Shown: positions 1 to 7,110 of the stretch, piece after piece
Layout of the letters: each line of letters opens with the position of its first letter
How positions within the stretch are numbered: position 1 is the first letter of the stretch
NCBI GenBank assembly: GCA_023431205.1
Contig: JAEYXQ010000116.1
Location: 1-10,066, forward strand
From: Pseudomonadota bacterium
Lineage (GTDB): Bacteria > Pseudomonadota > Alphaproteobacteria > Rhizobiales > Devosiaceae
Direction: 5' to 3'
Length of the DNA: 10,066 bases
The notes under the pieces: model-generated
Database searches by the model: none
The model's input: the letters and a program-made list of their open reading frames with translations, nothing else
What the model was told of the DNA's origin: nothing
Position numbers and translations under genes: made by a program

Positions 1-923
1 AGCATCTCTACCGCGACCCGCATGAGGAGGACGTGCGCTTCTTCATGCATTACGGCGACCTGACCGACAGCACCAACCTGATCCGTCTGGTCCAGCAGAT
101 CCAGCCGACCGAGATCTACAATCTGGCAGCGCAAAGCCACGTGCATGTGAGCTTCGAGACGCCGGAATATACCGCCAACGCCGACGGCATCGGCACGCTG
201 CGCCTCTTGGAGGCGATCCGCATCCTGGGCCTGGAGAAGACCGCGCGCTTCTATCAGGCCTCCACCTCGGAGCTGTACGGCAAGGTGCAGGAGACGCCGC
301 AGCGCGAGACCACGCCGTTCTATCCGCGCAGCCCCTATGCCGCCGCCAAGCTGTACGCCTACTGGATCACGGTGAACTACCGCGAAGCCTACGGCATGCA
401 CGCCAGCAACGGCATCCTGTTCAACCACGAGGGCCCGACCCGCGGCGAGACCTTCGTCACCCGCAAGATCACCCGCGCGGTGGCCGCCATCGAACAGGGC
501 CGGCAGGACTGCCTGTATCTGGGCAACCTGGACGCCAAGCGCGACTGGGGCCACGCCCGCGACTATGTCGAGGGCATGTGGCGCATCCTGCAGCAGGACG
601 AGGCCGACGATTACGTGCTGGCCACCGGCGAGACCCACAGCGTGCGCGAGTTCGTCGAACTGGCCTTCGGCCATGTCGGCCGCGGCATCGAGTGGCGCGG
701 CGAGGGCGTGGACGAGGAAGGCATCTGCCAGAAGACCGGCAAGGTGGTGGTCCGCATCGACCCGCGCTATTTCCGCCCTACGGAAGTCGACCTGCTGCTG
801 GGCGATCCCAGCAAGGCGCGCGAGAAGCTGGGCTGGACCCACACCACCGCCTTCCGCGATCTGGTGAAAGAGATGGTCGAGGCCGACATGCGTCTGGCGG
901 CCGGCGGGGATGACCACCACTGA
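1..923 (+). CDS. gmd: GDP-mannose 4,6-dehydratase, 5'-truncated by the window edge
   Basis: This short-chain dehydratase converts GDP-D-mannose to GDP-4-keto-6-deoxy-D-mannose, the precursor of GDP-fucose and GDP-rhamnose, in the cytoplasm. The frame is open from base 3, so the GTG at 33 is an internal codon. The residues before it (HLYRDPHEED) match the family upstream of the HYGDLTDSTNL motif. About 46 N-terminal residues carrying the GxxGxxG NAD(P)-binding loop are missing off the window edge. The catalytic set is visible: Thr and Glu of STSELYG (Thr at 264-266, Glu at 270-272), and Tyr and Lys of SPYAAAK (336-338 and 348-350). The substrate-binding stretches NGILFNHEGP, RGETFVTRKI, RDWGHARDYVEG and DPRYFRPTEVDLLLGDP are all present. 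The enzyme looks complete and active apart from the edge. It is the first visible gene of a plus-strand operon, with the next gene 24 bp downstream. Confidence 0.97.
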   Translation, partial: HLYRDPHEEDVRFFMHYGDLTDSTNLIRLVQQIQPTEIYNLAAQSHVHVSFETPEYTANADGIGTLRLLEAIRILGLEKTARFYQASTSELYGKVQETPQRETTPFYPRSPYAAAKLYAYWITVNYREAYGMHASNGILFNHEGPTRGETFVTRKITRAVAAIEQGRQDCLYLGNLDAKRDWGHARDYVEGMWRILQQDEADDYVLATGETHSVREFVELAFGHVGRGIEWRGEGVDEEGICQKTGKVVVRIDPRYFRPTEVDLLLGDPSKAREKLGWTHTTAFRDLVKEMVEADMRLAAGGDDHH

Positions 924-935
924 TCCGCGACCGAT

Positions 936-939
936 AGGG
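936..939 (+). promoter_or_regulatory. ribosome binding site selecting ATG 948
   Basis: AGGG lies 8 nt before the ATG at 948. A TTG at 945 directly abuts this ATG in frame, but its spacing of 5 nt is less favourable, so ATG 948 is preferred as the start of the second dehydratase. Confidence 0.5.
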
Positions 940-947
940 CGCTGTTG

Positions 948-1943
948 ATGACCATCGGAACGACGGCCCGGAGCGAACCGAAGACCGCGCTGATCTTCGG
1001 CGTTTCGGGCCAGGACGGCGCCTATTTGGCCCAGTTGCTTCTGGGCAAGGGCTATACGGTCCACGGCACCTCGCGCGACCGGGAGATGTCGGGCTTCACC
1101 AACCTGCGGCGGCTCGGCATCTTCGGCCGGCTCGCCCTGCATTCGGCCGTGCTGACCGACTTCCGCAGCGTGGTCGAGGTGATCGCCCGGGTCCGCCCGG
1201 CCGAGATCTACAATCTCGCCAGCCAGGCCTCGGTCGGACTGTCCTTCGAGCAGCCGGTCGAGACGCTGAACAGCACCATCACCAGCACCATCAACATCCT
1301 GGAGGCGATCCGCTTCCTGAAGCTCGACGCGCGTTTCTATAACGCCTCGTCCAGCGAGTGCTTCGGCAACACCGGCGATCCGGCCGACGAGTCGACCCCC
1401 TTCCATCCCCGCAGCCCCTATGGCGTGGGCAAGGCGGCGGCCTATTGGGCGGTTGCCAACTACCGGGAGGCCTATGGGCTGTTCGCCTGCTCCGGCATCC
1501 TGTTCAATCATGAATCGCCGCTGCGTCCGGTTCGCTACGTCACCCAGAAGATCATCCGCGGCGCCGCCGACATCGCCGAGGGCAAGGCCGAGGTGCTGGA
1601 GCTGGGAGCCCTGTCGATCGCCCGTGACTGGGGCTGGGCGCCGGAATATGTCGATGCCATGGTCCGCATGCTGGCCCATGACGAGCCGGAGGATTTCGTG
1701 ATCGCCACCGGCGAGGCCCACCGGCTGGAGGATTTCGTCGAGCAGGCCTTCTCCTATTTCGGGCTGGACTGGCGCCGGCATGTCCACGCCAATGCCGCCC
1801 TGCTCCGTCCGTCCGACATCGCCGTCAGCGTCGGCAACCCCGCCAAGGCGCAGCGCCTGCTGGGCTGGAGTGCCGAACGCCGGATGGCCGATGTGGTCGC
1901 CGGGCTGGCCGATGCCGAGCTGGCGCGCCGCGCCGCCGACTGA
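948..1943 (+). CDS. second GDP-mannose 4,6-dehydratase-family enzyme (divergent paralogue)
   Basis: This is a 331-residue NAD(P)-dependent extended short-chain dehydrogenase of the GDP-mannose dehydratase family. The nucleotide loop GVSGQDGAYLAQ is at about residues 18-29 and is typical of that family rather than of GDP-fucose synthase or the rhamnose-forming reductase. The catalytic set is NASSSECFG, with Ser135 in place of the usual Thr and Glu137, plus Tyr158 and Lys162 of SPYGVGK. Further family motifs are GILFNHESPLR, YVTQKIIRGA, ARDWGWAPEYVDAM, LLRPSDI and KAQRLLGW. It is clearly diverged from the dehydratase just upstream. It is also shorter than the usual 350-375 residues, lacking the segment before the RP substrate loop. 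It may use a different GDP- or other NDP-hexose, or carry out a later step such as 4-keto reduction. The sequence alone does not decide this. It sits 24 bp after gmd and 41 bp before the next gene, so co-transcription is likely. Confidence 0.9.
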   Translation: MTIGTTARSEPKTALIFGVSGQDGAYLAQLLLGKGYTVHGTSRDREMSGFTNLRRLGIFGRLALHSAVLTDFRSVVEVIARVRPAEIYNLASQASVGLSFEQPVETLNSTITSTINILEAIRFLKLDARFYNASSSECFGNTGDPADESTPFHPRSPYGVGKAAAYWAVANYREAYGLFACSGILFNHESPLRPVRYVTQKIIRGAADIAEGKAEVLELGALSIARDWGWAPEYVDAMVRMLAHDEPEDFVIATGEAHRLEDFVEQAFSYFGLDWRRHVHANAALLRPSDIAVSVGNPAKAQRLLGWSAERRMADVVAGLADAELARRAAD

Positions 1944-1984
1944 TCCCCGTTCCCGAATCCCGTCCCTTCCGGAGAGAGCAGCCC

Positions 1985-2413
1985 ATGTCGGCCAAAAGCA
2001 GGCTGGTCATCAATATCGAGGTCGACGACCGCACCGTCCTGTTTCCCGACGGCAAGTTCCTGTCCCACATCGCCCTGAGCGAAGAGGACGCGGCAGGGGA
2101 CGGCGCCGTCCGGCTGGAGGGCGTCTTCCTGTTCAACGAAAGCCGGCTGGGGCCGGAGATCGCCACCCTGCCGGTGGAGGACGCGCGCGAGCTGGCGCGG
2201 TCGATCCTCGACGCCGTATTCCAGGGGCGGACCCAGCATGTCCTGTCGGAGACCGCGAAGGTCGCCGTGGTGTTCAACCCGAACGGCTTCGTCCTGCGCT
2301 TCGGCGAGGGCGACGCCCTGCGCGAGCTGTTCATCGGATCGCCCGCCATCATCCGTCTGGCCCAGGGCATCCTGCGCATGGCCGACCGCCTGTCTGCCCT
2401 GCCCGCCCACTGA
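1985..2413 (+). CDS. uncharacterised 142-residue protein, last gene of the gmd operon
   Basis: I do not recognise this protein. It is supported as a real gene by a strong GGAGAGAG ribosome site (1971-1978) 6 nt before the ATG, by G/C-rich third codon positions, and by tight spacing to the dehydratase upstream. It has no signal peptide or membrane segment and no Cys, Trp or Tyr. The first half looks beta-rich (RLVINIEVDDRTVLFPDG, then RLEGVFLFNESRLGPEI). A helix follows around residues 70-80 (VEDARELARSILDAVF), then another beta pair (KVAVVFNPNGFVLRFGEGD) and a terminal helix (PAIIRLAQGILRMADRL). The layout suggests a small cytoplasmic alpha/beta protein. Its operon position suggests a role tied to the GDP-sugar enzymes, but no function can be assigned. 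Confidence 0.8.
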   Translation: MSAKSRLVINIEVDDRTVLFPDGKFLSHIALSEEDAAGDGAVRLEGVFLFNESRLGPEIATLPVEDARELARSILDAVFQGRTQHVLSETAKVAVVFNPNGFVLRFGEGDALRELFIGSPAIIRLAQGILRMADRLSALPAH

Positions 2414-2431
2414 CTGCGCTCAGGGCCAGAA

Positions 2432-2457
2432 GTCACAGGCAGCGGTCACAGGCAGCG
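2432..2457. repeat. perfect 13-bp tandem duplication over the 3' end of the fusion gene
   Basis: GTCACAGGCAGCG occurs twice head to tail, at 2432-2444 and 2445-2457. The second copy contains the stop codon and last codons of the minus-strand gene; the first copy lies just past it. It is probably a replication-slippage duplication. It fills much of the 32-bp gap between two convergent genes, where no hairpin terminator is visible. Confidence 0.75.
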
Positions 2458-4770
2458 CACGCGGGACCGGAACAGTTCGTACATCTGTCCGGCATGGCTC
2501 TCCCAATCGAGGAAGGATGGCGGGCGCGCCATCGCGGCCGAGATGCGGGAGGAGATCCGGGCGCGATGGTCCGGGTCCTCGGCAAGGCGGCAGGCGATGT
2601 CGACATAGCCGGCGACATCGTCCGCGACCAATTCCCCGAGATCCAGCGCGTGCAGCAGCGACGCCCCCATGGCGGAACGCAGGGTGGTGTTCGCCAGCGT
2701 GACGACGGGCATGCCCAACTCCAGCGGTTCGATCAGCGACGTGGAGCCGGAGAAGGGGAAGCTGTCCAGGCAGATGTGGAAGTTGCGCATGCTGTTGCGG
2801 ATGCCGACCCGGTTGAAGCCCGGTGTGTCGATGATGCGCACCCGCGAGGCGGCGATTCCCCGCCCGACGAGCTTGCCCAGCAGATGTTCCGAGAACTCCT
2901 GCTTCGCATAGGACGCGGACCATGACGGCGCGAAGGGAAACAGGACGAGGCGGGCGAAGGGGATGCGGGCGAGGATATCGAGCCACGCCTCCACCGTCTC
3001 CGGCGTCAGCTTGTACAGCGAGGCGGCGGAGGTCAGCACCACCTCGCCGGGCAAAACGGGCAGGCCCGGCTGTCCCGTCCTGGAGTCTCCCGGCATCGCG
3101 CCCTTTCCATGCACAAAGCAGTGGACCGTGCCCGGCAGCTTGACCAGTTCCTCGGTATAATGCTGCTGCGGAAAGCGGTCGCGCTCCAACCCGGATGCCG
3201 ACACATAGAGGTCCATGGCCGAAAAGCCGGTGGTGGCCACCGAGGCGATGCTGGCCGTCTGCACGCGCGCCAGCCGGTGGGCCGCCAGCATCGCCGAGAC
3301 CGACGGAGCGCCGGTCAGGTTGGACGCGAAATGCAGGACGTCCAGATCGTCGCGCCGGATGATGTCGACCATCTGCGCGAGATTCTTCGGCAGATCCACG
3401 ATCCTGGCCAGCTTGGCGACCGCGTCGCGCTCGAACGTCCCGGAGTCCGGCTCCACGACATAGACCGTCACCTCCATGTCGGCGGGCGGGCGCTGGAACA
3501 GGGGCAGCACACAGAACAGCTCCGGCGTCGGCAGGAAGGTGAGGAGAAGGATGCCGACGCGGATGGTCGCGCCGCCACGCGGCGGCGGGCTGTGATCCAG
3601 CCGGTAGCCGAGACAGCGTAGCGCCCACTCTATGATCCCGGCGCGATGCCGGGCGAGCGGGCGAAGATTCCGGCCGCTGAAATAACTCCCGAGCATCTCG
3701 CCGGATCGGCAGAACGCGAAGGCGGCTTCCGGCCATGGCTGCCGCCTCTGGCCGGCCTCCAATCCTTGATGGAGATAGCCCAGCCAGGCCGTCTGGAAGT
3801 CCGCATACCGCTCCGTCTCCCCCGGTTGCGAGAAGAAGGCCGGGGAGCGGCAGGTGGCCGCGACGAATGCATCGGCCAGGGCAACCGGAAGAAGGTCGAG
3901 ATTGAAGCGCGCCGGAAGACGGTAGGCGGGCTTGAGCAACAGGGCGGCAAGCTGGCAGGCGAGCTGCTCGGGCCGCGTGATCCCGTCGCGATAGGCCTCC
4001 TCCAGCAAGCCGCAGAACGCCTGCTCCGCCTCGCCCAGCCTTGCGGGAGCCGGAGCCGCCAGCAGGCGCGTGTAGCGGTCGAGGGAGTCCGACGCGCAGA
4101 AGGCGCGGAACCGGTCGGCCGTCATGCGCGCCAGTTCCATGGCAAGCCCCAGGCGCTCGGACACAGCCGCTCCGCCGTCGAAGCGTGCGACCGCCTCCAG
4201 CGGCGACGGCAAGGGCGAAGACGGCGACTGGGGCGGCGGCTGGCACTCCGCCCGGGCTTGTCGCGGCTCGTCCGCCGGCTTGATCACCTCCAGCACGACC
4301 TGGACATGCACGACCTGATCGGGCGTGGCGCTGCTGGACAGGGACTTGATCCGGAAGGCGCCGCGGAAGCCGTATTTCCGGCACAGGGAAAGATAGGCCG
4401 GGTGGTCGACCGAATAGTAGAAGAAGGAATTCGCGTTCCAGTAGCTGATGTGGGTCGGGTCCTGGAAGGCTCCCCTCCCGTCGGTCGACGGAACCCGGAT
4501 ATCGACGATGGCGCCGCCGCGGCACACGCGCCAGATCTCGTTCATGGTGTGAAGGCGATCGGGCAGATGCTCGATCAGGTCATGGGCACGCAGATGGGCG
4601 ACGCTGCCCGTTTCGAAGGGGAAGCGGCCGGTGAGGTCGCAGACGAGATCGACGCCCGGACCGGGAGCCACATCGACGCCGACGAAGCCGTCCGGCTTGT
4701 GATCGCCGCAACCGAGGTCGACGCGCAGATCGCTGGTGTCATGGGACATGATGGCAGGGCCATGGGACAT
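2446..4770 (-). CDS. methyltransferase-glycosyltransferase fusion (class I SAM MTase + GT41-like transferase)
   Basis: This two-enzyme cytoplasmic protein has 774 residues from ATG 4770. Residues about 14-165 form a SAM-dependent methyltransferase: motif I VDLGCGDH (17-24), HDLIEHLPD (63-71) and DPTHISYW (104-111). A Pro/Ser-rich linker (165-192) leads into a helical region (about 200-400). From about 403 there is a GT-B glycosyltransferase resembling GT41 (O-GlcNAc transferase, SPINDLY, HMW1C). ASLYKLTPETVEAW places Lys587 (codon 3010-3012) where the OGT nucleotide-phosphate-binding Lys lies. LDSFPFSGSTSLIEPL, then ELGMPVVTL and MGASLLHALDLGELVA form the conserved sugar-nucleotide half. The His of the first GT lobe in OGT is not evident. 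The acceptor and sugar are unknown; protein or glycan modification is inferred. The start is uncertain: TTG 4824 would overlap the upstream stop as TTGA but has no ribosome site, and ATG 4749 is also possible. It is likely co-transcribed with the membrane protein gene upstream. Confidence 0.88.
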   Translation of the reverse strand: MSHGPAIMSHDTSDLRVDLGCGDHKPDGFVGVDVAPGPGVDLVCDLTGRFPFETGSVAHLRAHDLIEHLPDRLHTMNEIWRVCRGGAIVDIRVPSTDGRGAFQDPTHISYWNANSFFYYSVDHPAYLSLCRKYGFRGAFRIKSLSSSATPDQVVHVQVVLEVIKPADEPRQARAECQPPPQSPSSPLPSPLEAVARFDGGAAVSERLGLAMELARMTADRFRAFCASDSLDRYTRLLAAPAPARLGEAEQAFCGLLEEAYRDGITRPEQLACQLAALLLKPAYRLPARFNLDLLPVALADAFVAATCRSPAFFSQPGETERYADFQTAWLGYLHQGLEAGQRRQPWPEAAFAFCRSGEMLGSYFSGRNLRPLARHRAGIIEWALRCLGYRLDHSPPPRGGATIRVGILLLTFLPTPELFCVLPLFQRPPADMEVTVYVVEPDSGTFERDAVAKLARIVDLPKNLAQMVDIIRRDDLDVLHFASNLTGAPSVSAMLAAHRLARVQTASIASVATTGFSAMDLYVSASGLERDRFPQQHYTEELVKLPGTVHCFVHGKGAMPGDSRTGQPGLPVLPGEVVLTSAASLYKLTPETVEAWLDILARIPFARLVLFPFAPSWSASYAKQEFSEHLLGKLVGRGIAASRVRIIDTPGFNRVGIRNSMRNFHICLDSFPFSGSTSLIEPLELGMPVVTLANTTLRSAMGASLLHALDLGELVADDVAGYVDIACRLAEDPDHRARISSRISAAMARPPSFLDWESHAGQMYELFRSRVRCL

Positions 4771-4781
4771 GATGACAGGGC
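4740..4781. repeat. 21-bp tandem duplication carrying two alternative ATG starts
   Basis: Two head-to-tail 21-bp copies (4740-4760 and 4761-4781) differ at one base (4754 versus 4775). Being 7 codons long, the repeat keeps frame and encodes IMSH twice, separated by GPA. Each copy supplies one in-frame ATG for the minus-strand fusion gene (4770 and 4749), so the duplication has also duplicated the candidate start codon. Confidence 0.85.
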
Positions 4782-4820
4782 GCTTTTCGGGTTTGCGGGA
4801 TCTGATCGACAAGCCGGCCG

Positions 4821-6845
4821 TCAATGGCGGAGGAGGCGGTTGATGAGCACCCGTCCGGGATAATCGACATAGTGCAGGGTCAGCGGACCGTCGCCGACCG
4901 CGGTCACCTGCATGAAGCTCAACGAGGGAACGTCGTCGAACGGCTGATAGGGCACCACCGGCAAGCGGACCTCTCCCTGCTCCGCCCGGAATTCCGGGAA
5001 ATGGCGGTAGCGGATGGTGTATGTCGTGCCGGCCGCCGCCTCGATCACCAGACGGTTCCCTTTCCGATGCCAGGGAGCCTGCGGGGTCACGATGCCGATG
5101 TCGGCATCCGCCCGGCTCATCAGGATCATTCCCGGAACGCTCACGTTCAGCAGATCGCGCAGGGGCTTGTCCATCTGGGAGAACTCGAACCCGGCGACGG
5201 CCTTCCAGCCACTTTGCGACAGCATGTCCATGGTGGCGCGGGACAGCACCACGATATGGCTGATCCCTGCCGCCGAACAGGTTTCGAAAAACCGCTCGGG
5301 CGATGTCTGTGTGCCGTTCAGCTTCAAAAGCCGGGCCATCGACAGCTCATGCTCGAGGGTGAAGGTGTATTCCTTGGTAGCGAGTTCGATGTCGCGCTTG
5401 GGCAGCAGGTCGTCGGTCATGAACCAGAACCCGCGCATCCACAAATCCGGATAGGCCTGCTGCATCGCGGTCGAGGTGCGGACGGTTTCGACGGCGATGC
5501 GCGACCGGGCGGGAATCGCCGCGAAGAACGCGTCCAGCGCCGGGTGTTTCGGGCGCTCGACGGCACGGATCAGCGGGAAGGCATCGCTCATCTCCAGGCC
5601 GTAGCGGAGAATGGCGTACCAGCGGTCCCGGACGGTCGCGATCCCGCTCTCGGCCAGCGACTGCATCGTCTGGCTGAGCGGCACGGAGCAATGGTGATTG
5701 TCCCGCATGCGGTGCGCACCGATGAAACTGATCAGCAGGCACCACGGATTGCCGGTGGCGCAGGCATAGGCGATGCCGATGGCCGAGAACAGCAGATCGA
5801 AACTCTGGAAATCGCTGAGGAAGAAGAAGCGGCGGCTGGCGTAATAGGCAAGGCAGCAGGAGACCCCCAGCAAGGCGGCGGCCGGAGCCTGGTTCATCCA
5901 GGCGCCGGCCGTCAGCAGCAGCGCCACCGGGCCGGCGGCGACGATCTCGTCGAGAACCGGCAGGTGGCTCTTGAGCACTTTTCCGCCATTCAGCGCGGCC
6001 CCGACATCGTGGCTCGCCAGCCGGCAATAGCGCACCGTCTTGGCGAAATAGGTAAAGCCCGCCTTGGAAAAGCGCAGTAGATGCAGAGCGAGCCCCGGCA
6101 GGACGCCGATGAGGAGATCGTCCGCATCCCCATGCTGGAGTGCCCAGACCAGCAGGGCCGGGCCGGTGATCGCGGCCGTCAGGAGGGAAGCCATCAGATT
6201 GACCACCGCCAGCAGCGACCAGAGCAGCGCGGCGGCCAGGGTGTTTCCGGAGAAGGCCAGGAAGAGAACCATCAGGATCGGCCCGTACCACAGGGTCTCG
6301 GTCTTGCCGCCGCCGCTGGTGTAGCTGAAGACGATGACGGGGGTCGCGGCAAAGGCCAGGGCGACCAGCGGCGCGGCATAAGCGGTGAAGCCCAGCGCCA
6401 CCGCCGCAGCGGTGGCGGCGATGAACAGCCCCCAACCCAGGGCGTTGAGCGCCCGGTCGCCGAGGAGATGCAGCAGCCGATAGGTGATCGAGCTGTTCCC
6501 GAAGCGCTCGCGCATCGTCAGGCCGAAGGCATCGCCCCAGGTGTAGCCGTAGCGTCCGTGAAGGGCGAAGTTGGAGCCGATCCGGCGATAGGCGGGACGG
6601 ATCAGCGTATCGACGTTGCTGAACCCCATGAAGTCTTCGTCGCGGACCCCGGCCCCGTTCGGACGCAGCACCGCCACCATCCGCGCCAGCGTCGCCGGAA
6701 TGCGCAGCACCGTCAGGATGGTGAAGAAGGAGAACAGGCAGGCCGCGGCCGGAACCGCGCCGATCGCAAGGCGCGAGGGACTGACGGAAGCCGCCGCTTT
6801 CAGCCAACCGGGCAGCCGCGCGAAGGTTGACACAAGAACTTTCAT
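4821..6845 (-). CDS. polytopic membrane protein with C-terminal soluble domain, GT-C-like glycosyltransferase candidate
   Basis: This is a 674-residue inner-membrane protein. The first hydrophobic segment (about 26-48) is followed by a loop bearing RDEDFMGF (68-75). An acidic pair in this first external loop is typical of GT-C lipid-sugar-dependent transferases. About eight to nine further hydrophobic segments lie between 135 and 377, for example 135-155, 158-175, 188-209, 210-234, 243-257, 322-336, 347-364 and 366-377. The remaining roughly 300 residues are soluble and end in a beta-rich region (NRLVIEAAAGTTYTIRY, then LTLHYVDYPGRVLINRLL). This layout fits PMT/ArnT/YfhO-like transferases, but no signature proves the activity. 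The start at ATG 6845 has GAGAG (6854-6858) 8 nt upstream. A GTG at 6944 with GGA 7 nt before it would add 33 residues of poorer codon quality and cannot be excluded. The stop is 50 bp from the ATG of the methyltransferase fusion gene, so one operon is likely. Confidence 0.85.
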   Translation of the reverse strand: MKVLVSTFARLPGWLKAAASVSPSRLAIGAVPAAACLFSFFTILTVLRIPATLARMVAVLRPNGAGVRDEDFMGFSNVDTLIRPAYRRIGSNFALHGRYGYTWGDAFGLTMRERFGNSSITYRLLHLLGDRALNALGWGLFIAATAAAVALGFTAYAAPLVALAFAATPVIVFSYTSGGGKTETLWYGPILMVLFLAFSGNTLAAALLWSLLAVVNLMASLLTAAITGPALLVWALQHGDADDLLIGVLPGLALHLLRFSKAGFTYFAKTVRYCRLASHDVGAALNGGKVLKSHLPVLDEIVAAGPVALLLTAGAWMNQAPAAALLGVSCCLAYYASRRFFFLSDFQSFDLLFSAIGIAYACATGNPWCLLISFIGAHRMRDNHHCSVPLSQTMQSLAESGIATVRDRWYAILRYGLEMSDAFPLIRAVERPKHPALDAFFAAIPARSRIAVETVRTSTAMQQAYPDLWMRGFWFMTDDLLPKRDIELATKEYTFTLEHELSMARLLKLNGTQTSPERFFETCSAAGISHIVVLSRATMDMLSQSGWKAVAGFEFSQMDKPLRDLLNVSVPGMILMSRADADIGIVTPQAPWHRKGNRLVIEAAAGTTYTIRYRHFPEFRAEQGEVRLPVVPYQPFDDVPSLSFMQVTAVGDGPLTLHYVDYPGRVLINRLLRH

Positions 6846-6978
6846 AAGGGTCGCTCTCGGCAAGCACAAAAAGGAGAAAGCGCGGAAAAGGGCAGGCACA
6901 GGAGAGCTCGTCGCTTGCCGGCGCGAAAGCATTTCCGCCGCCACCGCCTTATCCGCCGAACATTCAGCAAGAGATCAA

Positions 6979-7007
6979 TTTATAGGTGCCCTTTTCCCTA
7001 ATTGCAC
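6979..7007 (-). promoter_or_regulatory. candidate promoter for the membrane protein/fusion operon
   Basis: This lies in the only AT-rich patch of the intergenic gap. On the minus strand TATAAA (6979-6984) stands 17 nt after GTGCAA (7002-7007). The -10 is good and the -35 weak. It lies between the terminator of the repeat-protein gene and the membrane-protein start. Transcription from here would give a leader of about 125 nt to ATG 6845, or about 30 nt to GTG 6944. Confidence 0.35.
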
Positions 7008-7011
7008 TCTT

Positions 7012-7030
7012 CCCGGCGCCGCGCGCCGGG
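7012..7030. repeat. perfect 8-bp inverted repeat with 3-nt loop
   Basis: CCCGGCGC (7012-7019) pairs with GCGCCGGG (7023-7030) around CGC. There is no T-run on either side, so it is not by itself an intrinsic terminator. It sits between the real terminator and the promoter candidate and could be a backup hairpin, a protein site or chance in GC-rich DNA. Confidence 0.55.
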
Positions 7031-7043
7031 CGCCAAGGCATAC

Positions 7044-7075
7044 AAAAAAGAAGGGGCGCCCTTGCGGGCGCCCCT
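7044..7075 (-). terminator. intrinsic terminator of the repeat-protein gene
   Basis: On the minus strand a perfect 9-bp stem (GGGGCGCCC, 7066-7074, with GGGCGCCCC, 7053-7061, extended by one A-T pair) closes a GCAA loop. It is followed by TTCTTTTTTGTA. It begins 36 bp past the stop codon of the repeat-protein gene. The stem is very stable and the T-tract clear, so this is a strong Rho-independent terminator that separates the repeat-protein gene from the glycosyltransferase operon. Confidence 0.92.
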
Positions 7076-7110
7076 CCCTTTTACCGCGATGCTTAGGCTC
7101 AACCGCCAGA

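Noticed and set aside
948..1943. GDP-fucose synthase or GDP-6-deoxy-mannose reductase assignment
   Set aside because: The GVSGQDGAYL loop and the NHESPLR and RDWG motifs are of the dehydratase type. A reductase role stays possible but is not supported by sequence.
2420..4525. 701-codon minus-strand frame overlapping the fusion gene
   Set aside because: It is Arg/Pro/Gly-rich shadow coding in high-GC DNA with no recognisable motif, while the other frame carries clear methyltransferase and GT-B motifs.
3646..4863. 405-codon plus-strand frame
   Set aside because: It is antisense to the fusion gene, low-complexity in Arg, Gly and Ala, and has no family motif.
4824..6080. 418-codon plus-strand frame
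   Set aside because: It is antisense to the membrane protein gene, with His/Arg/Gly-rich shadow composition and no ribosome site or motif.
5347..6867. 506-codon minus-strand frame within the membrane protein gene
   Set aside because: It is Arg-rich with no membrane segments or motifs. The alternative frame has regular hydrophobic segments and a plausible start.
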